Program-made: the position numbers and the translations under genes
From: an uncultured Flavobacteriales bacterium
GTDB lineage: Bacteria > Bacteroidota > Bacteroidia > Flavobacteriales_E > Vicingaceae
DNA length: 64,000 bases
Reading direction: 5' to 3'
Assembly: GCA_905479325.1 (NCBI GenBank)
Contig: CAJQLW010000005.1
Coordinates: 1 to 64,000, forward strand
The notes under the pieces: model-generated
Seen by the model: only the letters and a program-made list of their open reading frames with translations
Told to the model about the DNA's origin: nothing
Database searches by the model: none
In this document: positions 57,162 through 64,000 of the stretch, piece after piece
How the letters are laid out: each line of letters starts with the position of its first letter
How positions within the stretch are numbered: the first letter of the stretch is position 1

Positions 57162-57844
57162 TAGGCTAAGTTGTTTATTTCACGAATTAAGAAGCGTTTC
57201 CGTTCCATATAAATCAAATTCTTTTCCTTCAAATCATTTAGCACTGTGGTTACAGTCTGCCTAGAAGTGGCAGTAAGATTTGCAATGTCTTGATGGGTCA
57301 GGTCGTGTTTTACTAAAATCTCCACACCTATAGCTTTTCCATACTTAGCCGCCATCTCTTTCATGAAATCAATAATCCTTTCTCTGGCATCTTTAAAAAT
57401 TAAAGACTCAAGCCGCCGTTCTATATTTCTTAACTTTTCACCGATGTTTTTTGTTACAGCCATGCTCAATAAGGAATTGGCTTGCATCATGTTTTTAAAA
57501 TCATCTACGCTAAGTGTTCACATTCTTGTATCGGGGTCCATGGCAACTGCAAAATCTTTTCTACTTTCCTCCCCTACTATGCCCATTTCTCCAAAAACCT
57601 CGCCTGGATAAAGAATAGCTTTTATGATCTCTTTGCCATCTTCAGAGTAACTCCCAATTTTTATTCTACCCCTTTTTAAAAAAAATAGAATTTTACTTGG
57701 TTCTTTAGGAAAGTAAATGAATTGATTCTTATCAGCAGTTTTCATGGCCGTAAGATGATCAAGTTTCTCTAACTCTTCGTCAGACAAATTCTTAAACAAA
57801 TTTATCTGCTCAAGATGCCATAATTTTGAATTCTGTGCCGCCAT
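57161..57844 (-). pseudogene. Crp/Fnr-family regulator interrupted by an in-frame TGA
   Basis: The frame codes for 227 residues: a cyclic-nucleotide-binding-type effector domain (1-110, with FLKRGRIKIGSYSEDGKEII and GEVFGEMGIVGEE), a dimerisation helix, and a winged-helix domain with THQDIANLTATSRQTVTTVLNDL. A TGA at 57520-57518 (codon 109; TRM-stop-TLSVDDFKNMM) interrupts it without a frameshift. Relatives often have Cys at this place, one substitution from TGA. No SECIS-like hairpin is evident after it. If the stop is real, the N- and C-domains would be separated; an internal Met at 57490 could start the DNA-binding half. Confidence 0.85.
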
Positions 57845-57911
57845 GTAGATTGATCACTAACTATTTTGTCAAAAATAAAACCAAAAAAAGTAGCACTATA
57901 TCCTTAAAATG

Positions 57912-57923
57912 TCGGCAAGCCGA
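57912..57923 (-). terminator. Weak hairpin after folD
   Basis: TCGGC and GCCGA are five-base complementary arms separated by TT, followed on the minus strand by ATTTT. It is the only structure between folD and the Crp-type gene and is a marginal terminator. Confidence 0.3.
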
Positions 57924-57925
57924 TA

Positions 57926-58798
57926 CTATTTACCTTTTGCAGCAAGTAAGGTGTTCTTCAATAAAGAAACGATGGTCATTGGTCCAACACCTCCTGGAAC
58001 AGGTGTTATAAAAGAAGCTTTTTCTGAAACTCCTTCAAAGTCAACATCACCATATAACTTATAGCCAGATTTTTTAGACTTATCTGCTTTACGAGTAATC
58101 CCTACATCAAATACAACTACTCCTTCTCGAACCATATCAGCCGTAATAAACTCAGGCTTTCCTAAGGCTACAATTAATATATCTGCAGATAATGTAATAT
58201 CTTTCAAGTTCACCGTTCTGCTATGAGTTAGTGTAACTGTGCAGTTTCCGGGGTATGAATTTCTAGACATTAGGTTAGATATGGGCGAACCCACGATTGA
58301 ACTTCGACCAACAACAACACAATGCTTACCATTTGTTTCAATGTTATATCGTTCAATCAACTGTAAAATTCCATAAGGAGTTGCAGGTAAAAATGTTGGT
58401 AAATTCAACATCATTTTACCGATGTTCCATGGATGGAAACCATCAACATCTTTGCTTGGAGAAATTGCCTCAGTAACTTTTTTGTCGCTTATGTGCTTTG
58501 GTAAAGGCAATTGAACAATAAAACCATCAATTTCATCATCTTTATTCAAGCGATCAACCTCTTCCAATAATTCTTTTTCAGTTACGGTATCATTTAAACG
58601 GACAATGGTACTGAGCATTCCTACCTTTTCGCATGCCGCAATTTTAGCATTCACATAGGTAATGCTAGCTCCGTTATTACCTACTAAAACAGCAACTAAA
58701 TGCGGAATTTTTCCACCTTTAGCTTTAATTCTGTTTATCTCTTCAGCAACTTCTAGTTTAATCTCTGTTGCTGTCTTTTTACCGTCTAATAACTGCAT
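57926..58798 (-). CDS. folD: Bifunctional methylenetetrahydrofolate dehydrogenase / cyclohydrolase
   Basis: FolD interconverts methylene-, methenyl- and formyl-tetrahydrofolate. The 290-residue protein has the family motifs [14 protein letters not shown] (catalytic Lys), [12 protein letters not shown], the NADP-site [10 protein letters not shown] and the C-terminal [19 protein letters not shown]. It begins two bases after the ffh stop. It supplies the formyl donor used by Fmt and in purine synthesis. Confidence 0.96.
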   Translation of the reverse strand: MQLLDGKKTATEIKLEVAEEINRIKAKGGKIPHLVAVLVGNNGASITYVNAKIAACEKVGMLSTIVRLNDTVTEKELLEEVDRLNKDDEIDGFIVQLPLPKHISDKKVTEAISPSKDVDGFHPWNIGKMMLNLPTFLPATPYGILQLIERYNIETNGKHCVVVGRSSIVGSPISNLMSRNSYPGNCTVTLTHSRTVNLKDITLSADILIVALGKPEFITADMVREGVVVFDVGITRKADKSKKSGYKLYGDVDFEGVSEKASFITPVPGGVGPMTIVSLLKNTLLAAKGK

Positions 58799-58800
58799 AC

Positions 58801-60147
58801 TTATCTTCCTATTCCGCCTGGCATTTTTGGCATATTTTTCATCATTTTAGCCATATTCTGTTTGTTCCCCATCATCTTCATCATCTTGCTGGTTTGCTCA
58901 AATTGTTTCAACAACTTATTCAGTTCTTGAATGGTGTTTCCACTTCCATCTGCAATTCTCTTTCTTCGAGTACCGTTTATGATCTTTGGGTTGCTTCTTT
59001 CTTCAGGCGTCATCGAATAAATCATCGCTTCAATTCCTTTAAACGCATCATCATCAATATCAACATCTTTAATTGCTTTTCCTACTCCAGGAATCATTCC
59101 AACCAAATCCTTCATGTTTCCCATTTTCTTAATCTGATTGATTTGATCTAAGAAATCATTGAAGTCAAACTGATTTTTTGCAATTCTTTTTTGAAGTCTT
59201 CTTGCTTTTTCTTCGTCGTACTGTTCTTGAGCTCTTTCTACTAAAGATACAACATCGCCCATTCCCAAAATACGATCGGCCATTCTAGTAGGATAGAACA
59301 AGTCCAAGGCTTCCATCTTCTCTCCTGTACCTACAAACTTAATGGGTTTATCTACAACAGATCGAATTGAAAGCGCTGCTCCACCTCTAGTATCTCCATC
59401 TAATTTGGTCAATACAACTCCATCAAAGTTTATCTTCTCATTAAAAGCCTTTGCTGTATTCACAGCATCTTGACCTGTCATAGAATCCACAACAAACAAA
59501 GTTTCAGAAGGCGTAATAGCCTTTTTAACTGCCGCTATTTCAGCCATCATTTGCTCATCAACCGCCAATCTACCTGCAGTATCAATTATAACCGTGTCAT
59601 ACCCTTTCGCTTTAGCATGTGCAATAGCTGCTTGAGCAATCGATACAGGGTCTTTGTTTTCCTTATCGGAATAAACTTCTACACCAATTTGCTCTCCCAA
59701 CACATGCAATTGGTCTATGGCTGCAGGTCGGTAAACATCACAAGCAGCCAACAAAGGATTCTTTTTTCTTTTTGTCACCAACAGGTGAGCCAACTTCCCT
59801 GAAAAGGTCGTTTTTCCCGATCCCTGAAGACCGGCAATTAAAATAACAGAAGGATTTCCAGATAAATTGATCTCAACTTGCTCCCCTCCCATTAATTTGG
59901 AAAGCTCGTCGTGCGTAATTTTTGTAAAAAGCTGACCCGGTGAAACAGATGTCAAAACATCTTGACCGATTGCCTTTTCCTTTACAGAATCAGAAAAAGT
60001 TTTGGCCGTTTTATAGTTAACATCGGCATCCAATAAAGCACGTCTAATTTCTTTTGTGGTTTCGGCAACGTTAACCTCTGTAATTTGACCTTGACCTTTT
60101 AAAACTTTAAACGCTCTATCGAGCTTGTCGGATAAATTCTCAAACAT
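58801..60147 (-). CDS. ffh: Signal recognition particle protein Ffh
   Basis: This 448-residue SRP GTPase binds signal sequences and 4.5S RNA for cotranslational membrane targeting. The N domain (1-90) is followed by the G domain with [20 protein letters not shown] and TKLDGD, and the M domain ends in a methionine-rich tail ([21 protein letters not shown]). It is cotranscribed with folD. Confidence 0.97.
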   Translation of the reverse strand: MFENLSDKLDRAFKVLKGQGQITEVNVAETTKEIRRALLDADVNYKTAKTFSDSVKEKAIGQDVLTSVSPGQLFTKITHDELSKLMGGEQVEINLSGNPSVILIAGLQGSGKTTFSGKLAHLLVTKRKKNPLLAACDVYRPAAIDQLHVLGEQIGVEVYSDKENKDPVSIAQAAIAHAKAKGYDTVIIDTAGRLAVDEQMMAEIAAVKKAITPSETLFVVDSMTGQDAVNTAKAFNEKINFDGVVLTKLDGDTRGGAALSIRSVVDKPIKFVGTGEKMEALDLFYPTRMADRILGMGDVVSLVERAQEQYDEEKARRLQKRIAKNQFDFNDFLDQINQIKKMGNMKDLVGMIPGVGKAIKDVDIDDDAFKGIEAMIYSMTPEERSNPKIINGTRRKRIADGSGNTIQELNKLLKQFEQTSKMMKMMGNKQNMAKMMKNMPKMPGGIGR

Positions 60148-60252
60148 GTTTCTTCGCGATTTTTAGAAAAGCAAAATTAAGGAATATAGATAGCCTAAAA
60201 AACTAATAAAACATACTAAGCCCAAGCCAATAGAAAAAATAGAAACTTGAGT

Positions 60253-62040
60253 CTACATTTTCTCAGGAACCTGAATTCCAAGCAGTGACATTCCATTGGA
60301 AATAACCTCTGCAGTTTTGGCACAAATCATCAACCTCAGATTTTTGATTTCCTCACTTTCTTCTTTCAAAATTGGTGTAGTATTCTGGTAGAAATGATTA
60401 AAAACCTTTACCAACTCATAGATATAATTTGCCAATAGAGCAGGGCTTTTTTGTTCCGCAGACTCATTTAAGATTTCAGGAAAGTCATACAATTGCTTTA
60501 TTACACTAATATCCTCAGCGTCTAGTGGGGCATTTTGAAAATCTAATACTCCTTCGGTAAAATTCGATTTTCTAAGAATGGATTTAATTCTAGCATGAGT
60601 ATATTGAATGAATGGCCCTGTGTTTCCGTTAAAATCAACAGACTCCTTTGGGTCGAATAACATTCTCTTTTTAGGATCCACTTTCAATATAAAATATTTC
60701 AAAGCCCCTAAACCAATTTTCCAAAATAAGTCTTGCTTTTTAGACTCTTCCATTCCTTCTAACTTGCCTAGTTCTTCCGATATTTCCTGTGCCGTCGTTT
60801 TCATTTCCAGCATTAAATCATCGGCATCAACCACTGTCCCTTCTCTTGATTTCATTTTACCAGAAGGTAAATCCACCATACCGTAAGATAAATGCTCAAT
60901 TCCTTTAGCCCAGTCAAAACCCATTTTTTGAAGAATAAGCGCGAGTACATTAAAGTGATAATCTTGCTCGTTTCCTACCACATAATAGTAGTTTTTACAG
61001 TGAAATTCTTCTTCTCTAATAATTGCTGTACCAATATCTTGAGTCATGTAAACTGAAGTTCCATCTGAACGCAGTAAAAGCTTATTGTCTAATTTATCTT
61101 CTTCTAAATCGATCCAAATCGAGCCGTCATCTTTTGTATAAAATGATTCTGTAGTGGTATGAGCTAACACTTTTTCTTTCCCGATTAAGTATGTGTCAGA
61201 CTCATAATACAGCTTATCAAAATCAACACCCATAGTGGTATAAGTGCTTTCAAAACCATCGTATACCCAAGAGTTCATTGTTTTCCACAATTCAACAACT
61301 TCAGGATCTCCGGCTTCCCACTGACGCAGCATTTCTTGTGCCTCTATCATTATAGGTGCTGCTTTTTTTGCCTGATCCTCTGTCTTGCCTAAATCTAATA
61401 AACCTGCAATCTCCTTTTTGTATTCTTGATCGAACCGAACATAGTAATTACCAACTAACTTATCTCCCTTCAAGGCGGTAGAAGCAGGCGTTTCACCATT
61501 TCCAAACTTTTGCCAAGCCACCATCGATTTGCAAATATGAATGCCTCGGTCATTAATAATTTGGACTTTCACTACATCATGTCCATTTGCTTTTAGAATC
61601 CGTGCGACGGAATTACCTAAAAAGTTATTTCGCAAATGACCTAAATGCAGTGGTTTGTTTGTATTTGGAGAAGAGTACTCAACCATTACTCTAGCTTTAG
61701 AACCGGGTACAGCGTAACCAAAATTTTTGGTTTCGGCAGCTACTTTTAAAAATTCAGACCAGTAACTAGAATGAATTACAAGATTTAAAAACCCTTTAAC
61801 TACATTGAAATCTTCAACCAAATCAACGTTTTCTTTTAAATAACTACCTAAAACTTCCCCTGATTGTTCAGGAGACTTTTTTGTGAGTCGTAAAAATGGA
61901 AATACAACCAAGGTAATGTCTCCGTCAAATTCCTTTCTTGTTTTCTGAAGTTGAATTTGACTATCGTCAACTGTCACTTCAAATAGAGCAGTAAAAGCAC
62001 TTTTTACTGCTGCCGTTAATTGATTGTTTAAGTTTTCCAT
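60253..62040 (-). CDS. argS: Arginyl-tRNA synthetase
   Basis: This 595-residue class I enzyme has an N-terminal Add1 domain (1-105), catalytic motifs SPNTNKPLHLGHLRNN (HIGH equivalent) and KMKSREG (KMSKS equivalent), and a helical DALR anticodon-binding domain at the C-terminus ending at GIQVPEKM. It overlaps the arginase gene by one base, putting arginine use for translation and for catabolism under one transcript. Confidence 0.97.
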   Translation of the reverse strand: MENLNNQLTAAVKSAFTALFEVTVDDSQIQLQKTRKEFDGDITLVVFPFLRLTKKSPEQSGEVLGSYLKENVDLVEDFNVVKGFLNLVIHSSYWSEFLKVAAETKNFGYAVPGSKARVMVEYSSPNTNKPLHLGHLRNNFLGNSVARILKANGHDVVKVQIINDRGIHICKSMVAWQKFGNGETPASTALKGDKLVGNYYVRFDQEYKKEIAGLLDLGKTEDQAKKAAPIMIEAQEMLRQWEAGDPEVVELWKTMNSWVYDGFESTYTTMGVDFDKLYYESDTYLIGKEKVLAHTTTESFYTKDDGSIWIDLEEDKLDNKLLLRSDGTSVYMTQDIGTAIIREEEFHCKNYYYVVGNEQDYHFNVLALILQKMGFDWAKGIEHLSYGMVDLPSGKMKSREGTVVDADDLMLEMKTTAQEISEELGKLEGMEESKKQDLFWKIGLGALKYFILKVDPKKRMLFDPKESVDFNGNTGPFIQYTHARIKSILRKSNFTEGVLDFQNAPLDAEDISVIKQLYDFPEILNESAEQKSPALLANYIYELVKVFNHFYQNTTPILKEESEEIKNLRLMICAKTAEVISNGMSLLGIQVPEKM

Positions 62041-62996
62041 TAAGAAAGTTTCTGTTCTAAAGTATTGGTTGTCTTCACCAAAATATCAAAAGCGGTGTCT
62101 GCCATTAAGTTCTGCTTGTTATCTAAGGTTGGGTTTATTTCCACCATTTCAAAACAAACAAGTTTTTCAGATTGAATCAAATTTTGAATGATTGAGTTAG
62201 CCTCTTCCGGCGTAAAGCCATTTGGTACAGGAGTTCCTGTTCCGCAGGAAACCAAATCGCAATCCATGCTATCAACATCAAAGGAGATGTAAATCATGTC
62301 ACAATCCTTTAATCGTTGTAGTGCTTCTTTGCAAGCTTTTTCAACCCCTTTTTCTCTTGTTTCAGCTACTGTAAAATTCTTTATTCCATCTCTTCTAATA
62401 ATTTCATCTTCTGGATGCTCCGTATCTCTAACTCCAAAAAATACTATATCGTCAGCAATTAATTTTGGAGAAATTCCCGCAGTATTTTTCAATTCACCCC
62501 AATACTTAAGTGCTTCTTCAGATGGCTCTTTCACTTGACATTCCTTGTTATCATATGCCAGTGCTGTTGCCAATGGCATACCATGAACATTTCCTGTTGG
62601 AGACGTGTAAGGCGAATGTAAATCAGCGTGTGCATCTATCCAAATGGCACCTAAACTCTTGTTCGGGTATTTCTTTTTTAAACCCGCAATTGTTCCGCCT
62701 GCAGATGAGTGATCTGCTGCAAGTACAAGCGGAAAATGTCCATCGGTGAGCGTTTGCTCAACTTGATTACAAATTCTATTGAAAACTTTTACAATACCTT
62801 TTATTCGTTTTGCTGAACTTAATTTTACAGCATCGAATAGCATTTCATTGTTATTTTTTACCTTAACTACTTTATATTTTAGAAAATAATTACTTCCTTT
62901 ATTCAAAGAAGAAATTCTCAACGCATCTATTCCAAGGCTAGCTCCCCTAGTACCTGCACCCAATTCAGACTTGTTTTCGATCAATTGTATAGTCAT
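62040..62996 (-). CDS. rocF: Arginase
   Basis: This 318-residue ureohydrolase hydrolyses arginine to ornithine and urea. Dimanganese motifs are LAADHSSAGGT (His in the usual GGDHS position, although Gly-Gly is Ala-Ala), WIDAHADLHSP and SFDVDSMD; the arginase-type GVRD and the C-terminal ENPTLD-like stretch (MVEINPTLD) are present. The N-terminus includes IENKSELGAGTRGASLGIDAL as in arginases, unlike the agmatinase at 25.2 kb. It precedes argS with a one-base overlap. Confidence 0.9.
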   Translation of the reverse strand: MTIQLIENKSELGAGTRGASLGIDALRISSLNKGSNYFLKYKVVKVKNNNEMLFDAVKLSSAKRIKGIVKVFNRICNQVEQTLTDGHFPLVLAADHSSAGGTIAGLKKKYPNKSLGAIWIDAHADLHSPYTSPTGNVHGMPLATALAYDNKECQVKEPSEEALKYWGELKNTAGISPKLIADDIVFFGVRDTEHPEDEIIRRDGIKNFTVAETREKGVEKACKEALQRLKDCDMIYISFDVDSMDCDLVSCGTGTPVPNGFTPEEANSIIQNLIQSEKLVCFEMVEINPTLDNKQNLMADTAFDILVKTTNTLEQKLS

Positions 62997-63080
62997 AAAA
63001 AAAATATTTTCGGCAAAAATAAGCTAATTCACGAATCCTTTAATCGACATATTGATGAATTAATCTACGCTTTTACTATG

Positions 63081-63113
63081 TTTGTCGAAAGTTATATCAA
63101 ATAAATACTTGTG
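63081..63113 (+). promoter_or_regulatory. Putative promoter of the broken lipoprotein gene
   Basis: TTTG (63081-63084) and TACTTGTG (63106-63113) are 21 bases apart, the Bacteroidota spacing; the second box differs from TAnnTTTG at one position. The palindromic CTTGTGTAACAAG overlaps the box. Confidence 0.4.
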
Positions 63114-63171
63114 TAACAAGATTTTTCTTTTTACTTTTCCGGTCTTAACCAATTAAGAGAATTTGAATAAA

Positions 63172-63886
63172 ATGCCAAAGCTTGAGCTTAGTAATTTATT
63201 AAATACTATTGCTTTATCAATACTGCTATTTTTTGCAAGTGCTTGAGAGAATATTTCTTTTCAAAGCGGAATCGACGAAGGTAAGATTGAATATGAAATT
63301 TCATACCCTGAAATTTACCCTGACAACTTTATGCTGGAGTTACTTCCAAAAACAATGGAAACTACGTTTGTAGAAAACAACTACCGAAGCGATATTATTG
63401 CCGGTATGGGGATCTTTAAGACTTCTATCATTTTCAATCATGAAAATGACAAAATTGTGCACTCCATAAAAATGCTGAAAACAAAATATGCTAGTGAATT
63501 AACAGACGCCGATTTTGCATCTTTTAACCCAAAATTCAACAGTACTGGAAGTAAATTTAACTGATGAAACCAAAGAAATTGCAGGCTACCTATGCAATTC
63601 AGCGAACGTTGTTGTGCAAGGGGATAGCGTTTGGAATTTTAAAGTATACTATACTAATGATATTAAAATAAAAAAACCTAATCTGCACACTCCTTTCAGG
63701 CAAATTAAGGGTGTTTTAATGGAATATAAGTTGCTATCAAACAACATATTGATGAACTTCTCAGCTACAAAAGTAATTGACGAAAAAGTCGATAAGAGCG
63801 CCATTGAGCTTGAAGAAGGCTATGAAATGGTTGAGCCTGCCAAGCTAAAAGCTGAAATTAAAAAGCTTTTTACCAACATAATGTAA
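63172..63886 (+). pseudogene. Lipoprotein gene with TGA at the lipobox cysteine and a frameshift
   Basis: From ATG 63172 a signal peptide (LSILLFFASA) runs into TGA at 63244-63246, exactly where a lipobox Cys is expected (ASA-stop-ENISFQSG). The frame then stays open to TGA 63562-63564. A second lesion lies near 63530-63536: removing one A from the CCCAAAATTC run joins DADFASFNPN to STVLEVNLTDETKEIAGYLC and continues to TAA 63884-63886. The product would be about 237 residues, resembling beta-rich Bacteroidota lipoproteins (GIDEGKIEYEISYPEIYP). A similar exported protein begins downstream. Confidence 0.75.
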
Positions 63887-63896
63887 GGCTGTTGAT

Positions 63897-63904
63897 TATT
63901 TTTG
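63897..63904 (+). promoter_or_regulatory. Putative -7 box before the last gene
   Basis: TATTTTTG matches TAnnTTTG exactly and lies 18 bases before the ATG at 63923. No clear -33 element. Confidence 0.4.
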
Positions 63905-63922
63905 TATCAAAATTTTTGAACT

Positions 63923-64000
63923 ATGAAAAACTTAACAATCGCTATCGCTTTATTAATAAGCACCATAACTTTGGTTGCTCAAGACTTTGAAGGAACTATT
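63923..64000 (+). CDS. Exported protein, 5' end only
   Basis: The window ends 26 codons into this gene. It begins with a signal peptide (MKNLTIAIALLISTITLVAQ, cleavage expected after VAQ) and then DFEGTI. This start, a strand with EGTI directly after cleavage, resembles the DUF4412 type of exported proteins and the preceding broken gene, but the fragment is too short to be sure. Confidence 0.6.
   Translation, partial: MKNLTIAIALLISTITLVAQDFEGTI

Noticed and set aside
57518-57520. Selenocysteine at the in-frame TGA
   Set aside because: No hairpin of SECIS type follows the codon and no selenocysteine genes are in the window; a nonsense change or error is simpler.
58768-59151. Open frame of 127 codons opposite ffh, rich in His and Phe
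   Set aside because: It is the antisense of the methionine-rich M domain of ffh; its composition follows from that.
1-64000. tRNA, rRNA, CRISPR array, insertion sequence, prophage or integron
   Set aside because: No tRNA-like arms, spaced direct repeats, transposase or integrase sequences were seen; gaps between genes are too short for most of these.

Overview
The window looks like a chromosomal segment from a low-GC member of the Bacteroidota, most likely a marine-type flavobacterium in the broad sense. The evidence is the set of lineage-typical proteins (fused 2-oxoacid dehydrogenase E1, GNAT/nitrilase fusion, DUF6702-like protein, putative porin, a 7TMR-DISM/SpoIIE sensor, a deoxyhypusine-synthase-like enzyme), start codons preceded by A-rich stretches instead of Shine-Dalgarno sequences, and promoter-like TAnnTTTG boxes. 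No tRNA, rRNA, CRISPR array, integrase or transposase was recognised. Most of the window is ordinary, densely packed chromosome.

Layout. 1-1.3 kb: end of an ABC permease and a sigma-54 activator without a DNA-binding domain, followed by a hairpin-rich, repeat-like gap. 1.6-5.4 kb: peptide deformylase plus a TPR lipoprotein (minus), and a fused E1 dehydrogenase (plus). 5.4-7.2 kb: a small AT-rich set of orphan genes with an M15/M74-type endopeptidase. 7.3-10.2 kb: PhoH, purC and an orphan ferredoxin reductase. 10.3-19.1 kb: SAM hydrolase, monooxygenase and glycosyltransferase genes, secreted TPR/DUF proteins, M1 and M48 peptidases, and the first copy of an uncharacterised secreted two-gene module. 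19.2-22.4 kb: thrS-infC-rpmI-rplT, with infC apparently starting at ATA behind a rare strong Shine-Dalgarno sequence. 22.5-31.8 kb: a GT87-like protein, then a polyamine operon (arginine decarboxylase, agmatinase, deoxyhypusine-synthase-like), an RNA methyltransferase, MATE pump, fmt and a cupin. 32-38 kb: GNAT/nitrilase, a second GT87-like protein, MsrA and a MoxR/VWA pair. 38.2-46.1 kb: a broken SpoIIE sensor, then LptF/G-like permease, two glycosyltransferases flanking dapD, and a broken TPR gene. 46-49 kb: THUMP methyltransferase and the second copy of the secreted module. 49-56.6 kb: a TerB-ABCG-type transporter, a small cysteine-rich protein coupled to a DASS transporter, a porin and a thioredoxin. 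56.6-64 kb: RRM protein, glutaredoxin, a TGA-interrupted Crp/Fnr regulator, folD, ffh, argS and arginase, and another broken lipoprotein gene.

Two themes deserve attention. First, a duplicated two-gene unit (lipoprotein of about 300 residues plus a small secreted protein) occurs at 17.7-19.1 kb and again, with the gene order reversed, at 47.7-49.1 kb; neither family has a function I know. Second, five loci carry in-frame stops or single-base indels (ten lesions in total) while all the large housekeeping genes are open. The lesions are clustered several per locus in signalling, envelope and accessory genes, which suggests gene decay, although sequencing error cannot be excluded from the sequence alone.
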